DNA from: Gonapodya sp. JEL0774
Lineage: Eukaryota > Monoblepharomycota > Monoblepharidomycetes > Monoblepharidales > Gonapodyaceae
Reading direction: 5' to 3'
Assembly: GCA_027604505.1 (NCBI GenBank)
Contig: JADIIX010000072.1
Location: 1-64,000 of the forward strand
DNA length: 64,000 bases
Shown here: one piece after another, positions 25,143 to 38,873 of the stretch
Layout of the letters: every line of letters begins with the position of its first letter
Position numbering within the stretch: position 1 is the first letter of the stretch
The notes under the pieces: model-generated
What the model saw: the letters and a program-made list of their open reading frames with translations, nothing else
Database searches by the model: none
Told to the model about the DNA's origin: nothing
Program-made: the position numbers and the translations under genes

Positions 25143-25665
25143 TGCATGGTGTATGCATATGCTTTAACTCACAAGCAGGATCGACGCCCTCTTTGCCGCC
25201 AGCTGACTGCTTGGGCTTGTAGACTACTTTGCTGACGTGTGTTGAGTTGGACATATTCTTGGTTTGGTCTGGTTTGGAAATGCCCTGGGACAGGTTCTTC
25301 CTTGTTGGTTCCCGCTTTGGTCACTCAACCCTTCCCTATCCCGGCTGTAGATATAACTAGGGAATTGTACGTTACTGATAATTACTACTTTCCAGTCTTG
25401 TTCTGCGTACGACCAACGATTGACGAACGCAAACCTGATACCGCAGTATTCTGTTAAGTATGTATACCTGGCACCGTCATCATGCAGCCACCGGTTTCAA
25501 AATGACTGAGATTTCATGACCGCATGTTAGTTGCTTCATAAAGTCATAGCTGGCTTCAAGTAGTGTAAAATGACTGATGGAGAAAGGACATGGCTGGGAT
25601 CGGCATATGCTGGTCGTGTCGGAACCCAGTTGATGCGGATCCAGAGAGAAACCCTGACGATTCTA

Positions 25666-26761
25666 ATGTCCACGCTCCAATTCCCCCGCTGTATTCCACG
25701 ACGTTCCCCAATTGTCGCTAATGCCCCTCGTTTCCGGACGATGGCTATGTCACCCACACCCAAACCCCCGAAAAGCTCGCTGATGCCCGGCGTATCCCTC
25801 CCATTCTCCATAGCTGCATCATCACTCGCCGCAATAGCATCCTATTTGCCTTTTGGTCACCCGTCTGTTCTCCTCTCCGCCTCGTCAGCGCTTACCACGT
25901 TCTTGGTGTCTACGGTTGTACAAAGGAGGAACCACATCAAGTGGGTTAGAAGAAACAGGGCGGTGGCAAACGGGATGGCGCAGCTGGCTGTGTGGAGAGT
26001 AGTTGATGGCGTGAGGGATGCCTACGAGGTGGGGAAAGGAAAGCGTGGGAATGAAACGTGGAACACATCACAGGGATCAATGGTTCGTAGCTGTGGATTA
26101 AACAATATATGGATGCATTCAAGGGTGATGTGAATGAAGTCCAGGAGTGTGTCTGTCTGGAGCCAACGAACTCTGCTCCCGTTGCACGTTGCTCATTACC
26201 TCAACCTTCTCGCAGCTCACGTTGCTATTTCCCGCCAATCTCCCCACGCCCCCCACACGTCCGCGCACGCTACTTGTATCCCGACCTTCCTTGATCTCCC
26301 TACTGACATTTTCACCCTCGTACGAGGTGAGAGCCACAATGAGCATGGGACCTGTGGAGGTGTCGGCAGTGGGTTTAATGGAGCGCCGGAAACGAGGGAG
26401 CGATGAGAGAGATTTCGGAGGAGGATCGTCACCATCAATGAAAGCAAAATCGGGAGCCTCACAACCAACCGCAGCTTCTGCGTCACCTTTGCTCCTCCTC
26501 CGCCTCCAACGGGTGATTGTGTCTGGTATGACTCACCGCGTCCCTGCCCCTCCATTCACTCACTCTGCTGGATTGAAGGCGACCGCTAATTCAGCAAACA
26601 AGAGTGGTGCGGATGTTTTTGCAGGTACTGCGGTGGACCGTTCGGAAAAGATAGAGGGAACGGGCGATATAGCAGGGAGGAATGGCAATCTGACGGTCGT
26701 TCTCGATTGTGCGCAAGCAGGGGAGAAAGGGAAGACATATGAAGCAGTGGTGGTGGAGTGA
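25666..26761 (+). CDS. Putative mitochondrial membrane protein, unknown
   Basis: From ATG 25666 the frame reads an Arg-rich, acid-free start (MSTLQFPRCIPRRSPIVANA) typical of a mitochondrial presequence. Two hydrophobic stretches follow (LPFSIAASSLAAIASYLPFG, VLLSASSALTTFLVSTVV) and then a basic loop RRNHIKWVRRNRAV. The frame closes near 26133. A second long frame runs to 26761, probably the next exon of the same gene, with a polar segment and C-terminus GKTYEAVVVE. The joining intron (about 26040-26200) is not fixed. No family recognised. Confidence 0.35.
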
Positions 26762-27294
26762 GGGGTTGAGTGGGGTTGGCACTGTTGACTATGTATCATA
26801 CCAGTATCATATATTTACACGATGTTCAGTAGGAATCTGCAGATGAAATCTACTCTTGATGAGCAGAATCTCCCATGCCCATCTTGCTCTTTCTTTCTTC
26901 CCGCTGATCAGCGCCACTGCTGGAACAGCACAGCAGAGGGCTTAGCTAGAACGATTTTGCTAAACAGCCAATGTTCTCCGAGGGTTACGGTCGCTTCCAA
27001 CGGCGCAAGAATCCTCATTCCTATTCGTCTATTCTATTTCTCCAATGATCCCCAATATTCATGAAGGCAACACCTAAGGCAACAGATATTCTCGTTTGAA
27101 ATTTCTGGAGCCGCCGCGTATGGGGATCCGTGCCGGGTGCGGAGCATCACCGTGATCCGGCCAGGGAGACGTGATTTTCCGTTCCGGGGGGGCCCACGTC
27201 ATTCACTGCTTTATAACTCCCAACCGATCCACCTCTCGCAGACAAATTCTAAAACAGTGAGACATTTGGCACGTGCGACACCCAAAAGATAAAG
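26762..27294. other. Intergenic upstream of the hydrolase
   Basis: About 530 bp with no supportable gene. Contains the promoter of the downstream hydrolase. Confidence 0.5.
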
Positions 27295-28396
27295 ATGCCG
27301 ATTATCACGCTGCCATCGGGACAGGAACTCAACTACATCGAGGTTGGACCCTCTGTGAGTAGAAATTTGTTCTCGATACGAGCCCCATGAAATTTTTTTA
27401 CATATTTACAAACTTCAAATATGTCTGTCTTAAGGATGCGCCTGCAGTGCTCTTTCTACATGCCCTGTTCACAGGGGCGGTGATGTGGGAAAGTCAGGTG
27501 AATGGTCCCCAGCCCCAAGGTTCTATGGCTATATGTCGATGCTAACTTTTTGTTCATGTTCAAATCTAAGATCTCCGCTCTCAGCGGTGAATTCCGCTGC
27601 ATAGCGTTTGATGCCAGAGGCCATGGAAACACCCCTGCAACTTCACCTTTCACAACGACGGACATTGTGAACGATGCAATCGCACTCCTTGACCATCTCT
27701 CCATCAAGAACGCTGCCTTAGTCGGGAATTCTCAGGGTGGCTGGCTTGCACTCGAAATGGCTCTCAAGTGTCCGGAGCGGGTTACTGCAATAAGTCTGAT
27801 CTCGACTTCTGTGCGAGGACAGTCTGAGCAATCACTCATTGGTATGAAGAAGCTGGCGGAAATTTGGAAGGATCAAGGAATCGAGGCGATCAAGGGTGCC
27901 TTTGTGTGGACAGCGTTGGGTGATTCGTTCACGGACGAGAAAGAGATCGCCAAGTGGTTGGGAGTCGCCGATAAGAGAGGTGCAGAAACAAGAGTGAGAT
28001 ACATTGGGCAAAACATCTATCAATCTTGAAGCCGTCATAACCTTCTGTTCCCTAGGTGCTTGCCTTTGAATCGGCCATGTCACGCTCGGCCCTGGAAAAC
28101 AAGATTGGCTCCCTTCAGCATCCTGTTCAGATCTTGCATGCTCAAGAAGACCGCTCATTTCCAGTGGAGGAAGCCGAGTATTCACGGAAAGCGCTCGGTG
28201 CTGCTGTCAAGGATTTCGCCATCATCCCGAACGGTGCCCACGTACTGCCTCTCACCAACCCCGAAGGTGAGCGTTTATGCATTCCGGACAAACCCATGAA
28301 TTCAGCACTCATACTTGCCTTTGCGTAGACACCAACAAGCTTTTAAGTTCATTCCTGAAGGAGTTCGCCACGTTTCACGTCGCGATGTCAGGGTGA
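27295..28396 (+). CDS. Alpha/beta hydrolase (3-oxoadipate enol-lactonase-like)
   Basis: CDS join(27295..27354, 27435..27497, 27571..27993, 28056..28266, 28329..28396), 274 residues, all phases consistent. It starts MPIITLPSGQELNYIEVG and has the full alpha/beta-hydrolase layout: oxyanion region LHALFTGAVMWESQ (HA in place of the common HG), FDARGHGNT, nucleophile elbow VGNSQGGWLALEMA (Ser in G-N-S-Q-G), acid in LHAQEDRSFP and histidine in NGAHVLPL. Length and motifs fit small soluble esterase or lactonase enzymes; the substrate cannot be inferred. No signal peptide. The stop lies 156 bp before the first codon of the epimerase-like gene, so the two share a short spacer. Confidence 0.9.
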
Positions 28397-28457
28397 ATGA
28401 AAACTCATGTAACTACAAACGAAGTAGATTAGTGCCCAAAGAGCAAAAAGTGAATCG

Positions 28458-28465
28458 TATAAAAG
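28458..28465 (+). promoter_or_regulatory. TATA-like box of the epimerase gene
   Basis: TATAAAAG about 90 bp before the ATG at 28552. The decayed copy keeps the surrounding sequence but has TATAAATT here. Confidence 0.4.
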
Positions 28466-28513
28466 TACGGTGACTTACTTATTCATTGTGAAACATCCGG
28501 CCGAGACTGATGA

Positions 28514-28564
28514 TCAAGTATCCATGTCCCGCAACTGATCATCAAGCATCCATGTCCCGCAACG
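28514..28564 (+). repeat. Near-tandem repeat around the start codon, creating a 4-codon uORF
   Basis: A unit of about 28 bp (ATCAAG-A/C-ATCCATGTCCCGCAAC core) occurs twice, giving ATGs at 28524 and 28552. The first reads M-S-R-N and stops at TGA; the second reads M-S-R-N and continues into the protein. The same doubled arrangement is present in the inverted copy near 51180-51240, so it predates the duplication. Confidence 0.75.
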
Positions 28565-30068
28565 TCTCTTTCTCCTTCAAGTTACCCAAAGTATTCATCA
28601 TCGGTACGCGTTTCCCTTGCCCTCCTTTTCATCTCGCATCCGTCCTTGAAACGTTTTCATGCGACAAGGAGCGAATGGTTACGTGGGCGGTCCCGTCTCG
28701 CGTATCATGTCCTACGCTGGCTACAGGGTTTTTGGCCTTGCTCGATCTGCCGAAAAGGGGGCAGAGCTGGCCAAATTTGATGTGATTCCGGTAATCGGAA
28801 CCCTTGAAGGTCAGAGAGTACCGGGAACGGAGCGGATTGGAAGACCCAGCATTTGATGTGCTCTGTTAAACTCCACAAAATGGATTGGTCAAAGATACTG
28901 ACGCATGGGTTCATCGGTGAGCTGCTTCAGATCGCGAAAGAGTCTACTGTCGGACATTAGTATGTTTTCTACAGAGCCGCTCAATGCACCATCATTATCG
29001 ACTGCTCGCAAGGTAACTTAGATGCGCCACTTGGCGTTGGAAGCACCAACAACGCACCCACATGTGAACAGACAATTCGAATCGGGCGCAACATGCTAGC
29101 AAGATTCTCAAAGCCCTCGATGTGATATCCAAGTATCGCAGCGAACACATGCCGGAAGCTGACGAAGAAATGTTCGTGGTTTATACAAGTGGCTTAGCCG
29201 TTTATGGTGGAAATGATGTGGGTCATTCACATCAGCGGATCAATATCACGCATAATTGTTGATTCGCTTGTTTTCGAACTAGCCACCTGGAAGTGTGGTG
29301 ACTGAAGAGACGGAAGCGAAGCCTGGACCTTTTGTAGCGTTCAGACCCGCCGTAGAGAAGAAGATATTGGAGGTCTGTTGTTGAGAGACTACGTGTTCTC
29401 GGTTTTCCAAATGTTAAAATCCTCATGTATTGTCTCGGTTTTGACGTCACAGCACCCACGATATCGAGCAATTGTTTTGCGGCTGCCACTCATGTGTAAG
29501 CTCCACAGCAAGCCAGCCATCTACGGTAGTCAAACATTCACCAGTGCCTGAAAGACGGCCTTCTCTCTCCCCACACTCACTCCATATTTCAGCCTCTTTT
29601 GGAGCACCCACCTAACGTCCCTTTCCCTATTCTCGGTACGCCAGATTCCCTCCGGTCTGTCGCGCATGTGCAGGATGTCGCTGCCGTTTACCTGCGAGCA
29701 GTGCAGAGGAGAGAGGAAGTTGCTGGACAGTTGTTCAATGTTGCGAACAGAGTTCATGAGAGGTGGGGTGAGGTAATGGACAAGGCTGCCAAGGTTATGG
29801 GATGGCAAGGTGGGAATCACCGATGGTAATGCCCCGGCGTTGAGTTGAGCCTCACCTTGCCCCCACAGGAACCTTCACATACATATCGCCTAGAACGCCC
29901 TTCGAGCAACACCGTGCTGGTGGCACAGGAGTTGTTGTGAACCCTGTGCGTGTAGAAAAGGTGCTCGGATTCAGGCAAAGGCATGCAGGGTTGCTCGAAG
30001 GGATTGAGAGGTGGTACGAGATGTGGTTGGCGGGGAGGCGGGGCACCAATGGAGGGGCGAAGCTGTAA
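28552..30068 (+). CDS. NAD(P)-dependent epimerase/dehydratase-like protein, frame break near 29549
   Basis: Exon 1 (28552-28603) ends VFIIG and joins exon 2 (from 28669) to give FIIGANGYVGGPVSRIM, the GxxGxxG Rossmann motif. Later pieces read TIIIDCSQ, MFVVYTSGLAVYGGND (the YTSG strand with catalytic-type Ser), PFVAFRPAVEKKILE, HPRYRAIVLRLPLM, DSLRSVAHVQDVAAVYLRAV and a last exon ending RRGTNGGAKL (stop 30066-30068). This is an atypical SDR of the NAD(P)-binding epimerase group; substrate unknown. Boundaries between 28810 and 29000 are uncertain; one chain gives GTLEDTDAW across a weak-donor intron. Near 29549 the frame YGSQTFTSA meets TGA, while the next frame continues LKDGLLSPH, so one base seems missing. 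That is either a sequence error or recent loss of function. An inverted decayed copy of the 5' part lies at 50737-51320. Confidence 0.7.
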
Positions 30069-30183
30069 TTTTGACGTTGTAATATTCGGTTGTAGGCCCA
30101 TTCTGATGTGTGGGAAAATAAATACTAACGCACGTTGTTGTTGCTCACAAGGGGAGTCAATTCAGTCCTGATGGAAGGCGATT

Positions 30184-33463
<3,280 letters not shown>

Positions 33464-33645
33464 GAGCGGGCGGGAAGAAGCCTGGGAGCATTTCGATGAG
33501 ATACGCATAGAAGTGTGTCCTGAACTATCTGTTATTACCGAGACTCGGCTGTCGCTTGATGACCGCGCAAGACAACAGAACGCCATTATCTTTCGATCTT
33601 TTGCACTCTAGATACAATTAAATAATACATTGGATGTTCAAAAGT

Positions 33646-34249
33646 CTATGAACTGTGATGGGCACTTGATCCAAGAGAAGTCTCACTTCTGCGCCAGACG
33701 AGAACGGCGGTGATGAGCACGGCCAGCGAGGCAACGCCAACAGCAAGCAGTGTCGACTGCGAGAAGGAGACACCACCCACTGTCGCAGTAGCTGCATCGG
33801 ATTGTATCGTGACAGAGTACGTATTCGCCGGGGGGGCGGCCTTTTCCCAGGGCCGCCGATAGAGGAGTTGGATACGGCCAGGACCGCCTTCTGCACGGAA
33901 GCGGAACCAGAAAGTGCCTCCTACGCCAACGAAGCCTAGATTCAATAAAAGACAGACGAGAGGTGCGAGATGAGAGTGGGAGAGAGTGGGAGAGGGAGAG
34001 CGGGAGAGTGGGAATAACCTTGCGGGTTTACGTCAGCCTGATAACTACTCTCAGTGAGAGAGACGCCTATGGATCCTGACTCCTCCCAGATGTAGCCGGT
34101 TGTGGGATTGCCCTTGAGGCGAACCTTTCGGTGTAGATAAGGTTAGGGGGTTGAGAAAAGAGATATGCAACTGCATTCACCTCGATTGCGTCTCCCCGGG
34201 TCATGGAGACGGTTTTCCCATTGTCTAAATCTGCGAGTTTTGCGGCCAT
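33646..34249 (-). CDS. Chagasin-like (I42) cysteine protease inhibitor with C-terminal membrane helix
   Basis: Three exons, complement(join(33646..33935, 34019..34124, 34181..34249)), 154 residues. The I42 (chagasin) fold is seen from its three inhibitory loops: VRLKGNPTTGYIWEE (loop 2, NPTTGY), FVGVGGTFWFRFRAEGG (loop 4, GxGG) and LLYRRPWEKA (loop 6, RPW). Such proteins bind papain-family peptidases. The usual ~110-residue domain is followed here by LLAVGVASLAVLITAVLVW, one hydrophobic helix, and a short polar tail. No signal peptide is visible from ATG 34247-34249 (MAAKLADLDNGKTVSM), so it may be tail-anchored with the inhibitor facing the cytosol, unless an upstream exon adds a signal. Intron 2 holds GGGAGAG repeats. 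It shares a 130-bp divergent promoter with the gene starting at 34380. Confidence 0.85.
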
Positions 34250-34379
34250 AATTAGTCGATGGCGGATTTGGCAATGCCAGGCTTCTTTTGAGGGGGTTGT
34301 CTGAGGAGGCTCGCATGTTGGAGTCGCTTTGGCCACAGCAGCAGCTGGCTGTTGGTCACGGTCTACGGATGTTCCAATA
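34250..34379. promoter_or_regulatory. Compact bidirectional promoter region
   Basis: Only 130 bp separate the ATG of the chagasin-like gene (-, 34249) and the ATG of the next gene (+, 34380). Both promoters and 5' UTRs must fit here or overlap coding sequence. No TATA box evident. Confidence 0.4.
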
Positions 34380-36447
34380 ATGTCAATAACGATCAGCGCC
34401 AGTGCAACATCTGATTTACTTCAAAGCGTCTCAACAGAAACGTCTCACCGAAATGGGGAAATCAACTACCAAGCCGCTCCAGAACGGAGGTTGATCCAAT
34501 CCGGCTCCCTTCTCGTGCCCAGAGATGTTGTTTCCTTGTGTTCAAGCAGAGACGATGAGACAACTCTTGTAGAAGGCACGGGAGGCAGGGAATCGCCTTT
34601 TCGGACAGGTGCCCAAAGACTGTCGTCATCACCGACGCAACCGGCATCGGCCACAGGGGAGATCGCCAGTCACGGACAGAATCCCATTTTATCCCTAGTA
34701 TATGAACAACACTCGCATGGTCAACCGTTGGTTGCAATGGAAACTGTGGCCGCTCCCGACCGAGTGCCAGAAGGCGTAATGACTGCGGTGCCCTTTGTTC
34801 AGACACAGGGACACCATAATCTCGGTCACGACACCCTTGACCACAATCTCCACAACCATCTTAGCTCCAGCTCCCACTCTAATGCCCCCACAACGCTGTC
34901 TTCATCCTCTTTATTCTACCGCTCTCACATCCAACCTCATCTCGACACACCAGAACCGGACCCGGACGACGACCTTCATGCTGGTTTAGACCTGCATACA
35001 CCGTGGGACAGATCGGACACTCTCGGCGAGTTTGAATACGCATTGCTGTCCAGAGCTACTGCTCTGGGGGCGGGCGCGGTTCAGAGAGGAGAGGACGACT
35101 ACCTGGACGATGACTTTTACGAACCGCACGATGAGTGGTGGAACACTCCCATTAACGTTGCAGACGAGTACGGCCGACAGGATTGGACTTACGATGCGCA
35201 CTTTTTGCGACACGCGCGACCCCGGAATCCCCTGTACCATGCTGTGGCGGAGGGATACACTTCCGGGAAGAAGTTAGTGGCGCAAGGTGCGGGTGCGGTT
35301 CGAGATGCTGCGATGGGGAGTGGAGCATATGTTAGAGGATTTTGGATGGGTGGAAAGGTGAGGTCCCATGGTTCTCAGTTCCGTGGGGAAGCACAGCCAA
35401 CATCCCTCCTGACGATCGATGTTTTCGGCTCCCCAACTGTAGAACGCCAATCGACCGATTAACCCCTCTCCCCTCCCACTCCTCCCCACAAAACCCCCCA
35501 ACCCTTTCCCAGTGCCACCCAGCTCGCACTTCCCGCGGATCCACCTTCCAACAATCCACATTCCGGCAAATCTGCGATGGCGTGACTGGTGGGAAGCGTT
35601 TTGGTCGCACCTACTCTTCACCACCACCACGTCTTCTGTTTCATCTTCAAATCCTAAACTCACATCGCGGCCGGCAGTACCGCCGTCGGAACGTATTTAC
35701 GCCTTCCCTTACCCCACAACTTACGTCACCGATGCCGTCTGCGACACGTGTAGCGATACGGCAGATGGCGCATTTACATCTGGTGGTGCCCATGAACACG
35801 ACCACCATAGGCCCGCACTAGGGGACTCGTTACTGTACCTCCACCGTGCGCCAGTGGAGTCTGCAGAAGCCGTGTCTTCAAGCGAAGACCCTGAAGACTC
35901 CACCTTGTCTGCCCAACTCGCCCACACTCGAGCCCAATTCGCCCGTGTAGTCGCAGCGACGGTGACGGTTTCCGCAATGTTAGCCGCCGCGGTGATGGGT
36001 GAGGGCTGGTTCGGGGTGGCCCGGAGATTGGGAATGGTGGTGAGGAGGATGGGAGAGGTGAAGCGGGGCTTCGAGGGGTGGAAAGGGGATGACAGGGAGG
36101 TGGACGGAGGTTGGGAGGCGGAGGTGGTAGTGGACGGTGCAGAAGGCGATGGGTGGGTGGTGGTCATTTCCAAAAACGTTGAGGCACCAAGTGTGAAAAT
36201 GGAAATGGGAGGGGCTTTGGAGGAGGGAATTGCAGATGCTATGGGTGTAACGAGGCCAGAAGAGGCAAGCGCACTGGAATTGGAGCAGCATCGGCAAATC
36301 CCAGAGATGAAGCCTTCGATTGCGGAATCCGTGCCGTGCATTTCGGTGAAAGTGGAGGGAGGACAAGGTGCGGTATTGAGTGAAACTCAACAGTGCGGCG
36401 GTGAACGTGAAGTGGAGGGCAGAATGGAGGAAGTGGAGTGCATTTAA
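34380..36447 (+). CDS. Unknown acidic Ser-rich protein
   Basis: Exon 1 from ATG 34380 to about 35357 (GTGAGG donor) codes a Ser/His/Asp-rich stretch, then a denser region EFEYALLSRATALGAGAV, DDFYEPHDEWWNTPINVADE and RNPLYHAVAEGYTSGKKL. Exon 2 (from about 35512 to stop 36447) opens PRIHLPTIHIPANLRWRDWW and contains CDTCSD, a helix AQFARVVAATVTVSAMLAAAVM and an acidic tail. The obvious donor (phase 0) and acceptor (35511-35512) do not match in phase for the long exon 2 frame, so the junction is unsettled or one base is off. I recognise no family. The helix could be a membrane anchor or amphipathic. Its stop is only 96 bp before the start of the cap methyltransferase. Confidence 0.55.
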
Positions 36448-36543
36448 TTGGTTTAGTTGTGATCCGTTTACTGTTACTCCTGACATGTTACACATCAGAA
36501 TAAAATCCATGTGTTGTTATCGAATACGTATGGGAACCACCCC

Positions 36544-38808
36544 ATGAGCGACGACATTTATACCAACGATCCGGAATACATTGCCACTCAGCTGGAAATC
36601 ATCGCCCCGCCGCGACTCACACCGCCATCGGTTTGGTTCGCTGAGCACCCAGAGGAACGAAGACCCGGCGGCGGGGGTGGTGGACGAGGTGGTGGGGAAA
36701 GGGCACGTGGTGGGAGCAGGGGAGGAGGACCGAGTCGGGTAGATGGAGGTGGCAGGGGAAGAGATCGGAGTTTTCATCCTTACGGTGATCGAGGAGGGAG
36801 TGGACGGCACTCCGACGAGTTTCGGGGATCGCAATATCAGCAACCGCAACAGCAGCCGAGTCGATACACTGGTGGTTGGTTGAGTCAGCCGAATCAGTCA
36901 AATCAGCCCGGCCATTTGCATGGAAACGACATTGGAAATGTTGTGAGCGATTCAGTTTGAAGATCAGCAACCCCCTCCATCTTCACATCCCTCAATGTTT
37001 TGTCCAGCACACTCAACCAGCAGACCCTCTGCAACGTCCACCCAACGATTTCTCCGACCTTCCCCCTATCTGGACTTACGACGGACCGACTCCACAACCA
37101 GCATCTGTTCCATCAGCCGCTCTTCCTACTGTTCCTGCTCCGGTAGCACTGCCAGAGGTTCCACTGAGTCGTTTGACATGGTTTGAAAGAACAAATGCTG
37201 TGAAGGTGGAGAGCAGGCTTGAGGGGCTCAAGATGAAAGAGGAAAAGGTGAGGGGACGACTGAATAGTCATGGTCGGCCGAGATATAAAGCAAAATCTTC
37301 CTCGTTGAATGTTACAATAGGCTGGAATTGTCAACTATGGTCGGTATTCCGAAGAGGACCTCGTCACCGAGCTCATGAAGTCCAAGGTAATATCACTATC
37401 CCCTTAGGCCCTGTTCATTTTCAGGGACTCTTTCCACACACGTAGATACTCCTTACTCCTCTCCCACCGGCTACTTATCTTCCCGCGCGTGCAAAAGCCA
37501 ACCCTTACGAGCTCGTTGGCCGCACGGGATTCACGAACCGCGCTGCCGTCAAGCTCGCGGAATTAGATTGGATTCTCGACGGGGCGATTTCAGGCACCCG
37601 GAGCTCGCAATCGAAGGGTGTCTGGACGTGGTTGGATTTGTGTGGTGGTCCTGGCGGATTTTCAGGTGAGTCCTGTGGTGGTCTTACTAATAAGTGTGGT
37701 GCTGGTTTCCCACGGTGTGTGTGCCAACCTACGACGAACCAGAATACCTTCTCTGGCGCCGCCGTTCCCTTAACCTCCCGACCCTCGGCATCGCCACTAC
37801 TCTGAAATCCGCCTCTAACTTTGAGAGTCAAAACTCCTCCTCTGAGACCACATCTGGTGACCTGGACTTGCAACCCACCACATTCCATCCTATCGCCCGT
37901 CGCGCAGCAGAAGATGGGCAGTGGGAGGTATTTTATGGCTCGGACGGGTCGGGGGATATAACTCGGGCAGAAAACGTGCGCAGTGTGAGCGATCACGTCA
38001 AGGCGAAAGGAGCATGTGCGGGCGGCGTGAACGTGGTGATTGCAGATGGAGTATGTATACCGTGTGCAGTTTGGTTTCTTCAGAACATGCCGGAATTCAA
38101 ACAGTTTATCACAAGGCGTTCGAAGTGCCGGATGGCCGTGAGAACGACCAAGAAGCGTTGCATCGCCGTTTGTTCTTATGTGAGGCGGCAACCGCCGTAG
38201 CTTGTTTGAAACCTGGTGAGTGGAAAAGGGCCAAAACCTCTTAACCGGCCAACTGGTCCTCCGTGTATCCCCGTTGCAGGCGGCACTTTCCTTCTCAAAG
38301 TCTTCGATACTATCCACCCTACAACTGTTTCACTCCTTTATATTCTGTCTCTTCTCTTTTCGGAGATCGCCATGCTTAAGCCCGCTTCATCCCGCCCTGC
38401 GAACTCGGAACGGTACTTCGTCGGAAAAGGATTTACAGGGGCCCACCGTACCGCGGTGATCGAGCACTTATTGAAATGTTCCGACAGAATTGGTGAGCTC
38501 AAAGGAACAGATAAAGATGTGTACGAATTGTGTGAAGGACCGGACGAAGAGTTCGGCGACTGGATTGAGGGGCGGAACATGAGGTTTGTGGTCCACTGGA
38601 TCTGCAGTTGTTGAAATAAGCCTGAATATGTTTGTGGCCCATCGTTAGGTTCGCCATGGAGCAAACGTCTGCACTGCAGGCATTGTTCGCACATGTTGAG
38701 GACCCACGGACTGACAGCGCTTTGGACCAGACGGCCATTGCCACGCTTGCAGCAAAGGAGTGGGGAATTGACAGTGTAGTTTCGGGCCCCCAGCAGAATA
38801 GTCATTGA
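36544..38808 (+). CDS. Cap-1 mRNA 2'-O-ribose methyltransferase (CMTR1-like, FtsJ type)
   Basis: CDS join(36544..36942, 37008..37247, 37321..37386, 37446..37665, 37743..38050, 38116..38215, 38280..38583, 38649..38808), 598 residues, all in phase. It methylates the 2'-O of the first transcribed nucleotide using SAM. The RrmJ/FtsJ core is clear: NPYELVGRTGFTNRAAVKLA (first catalytic Lys), LDLCGGPGGFS joined to EYLLWRR (SAM motif I), GGVNVVIADG (catalytic Asp), LKPGGTFLLKVFDT (Lys) and SSRPANSERYFVGKGF (Glu). Together these give the K-D-K-E tetrad. The first 130 residues have an RG/RGG-rich stretch, likely RNA-binding, in place of the G-patch of the animal enzyme; no WW domain is seen after the core. 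Budding yeast lacks this enzyme. Confidence 0.93.
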
Positions 38809-38873
38809 TCTGGCACTTTCTCAAGCAACAGATATTGATTGATCACTGCCCACTCTTGCTACGAAGTCCTGGC

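Noticed and set aside
28810-28895. Frameshift after the Rossmann motif of the epimerase
   Set aside because: An intron from 28810 to about 28895 restores a family-like GTLEDTDAW, so this particular shift need not be real. The donor is weak, so it stays uncertain.
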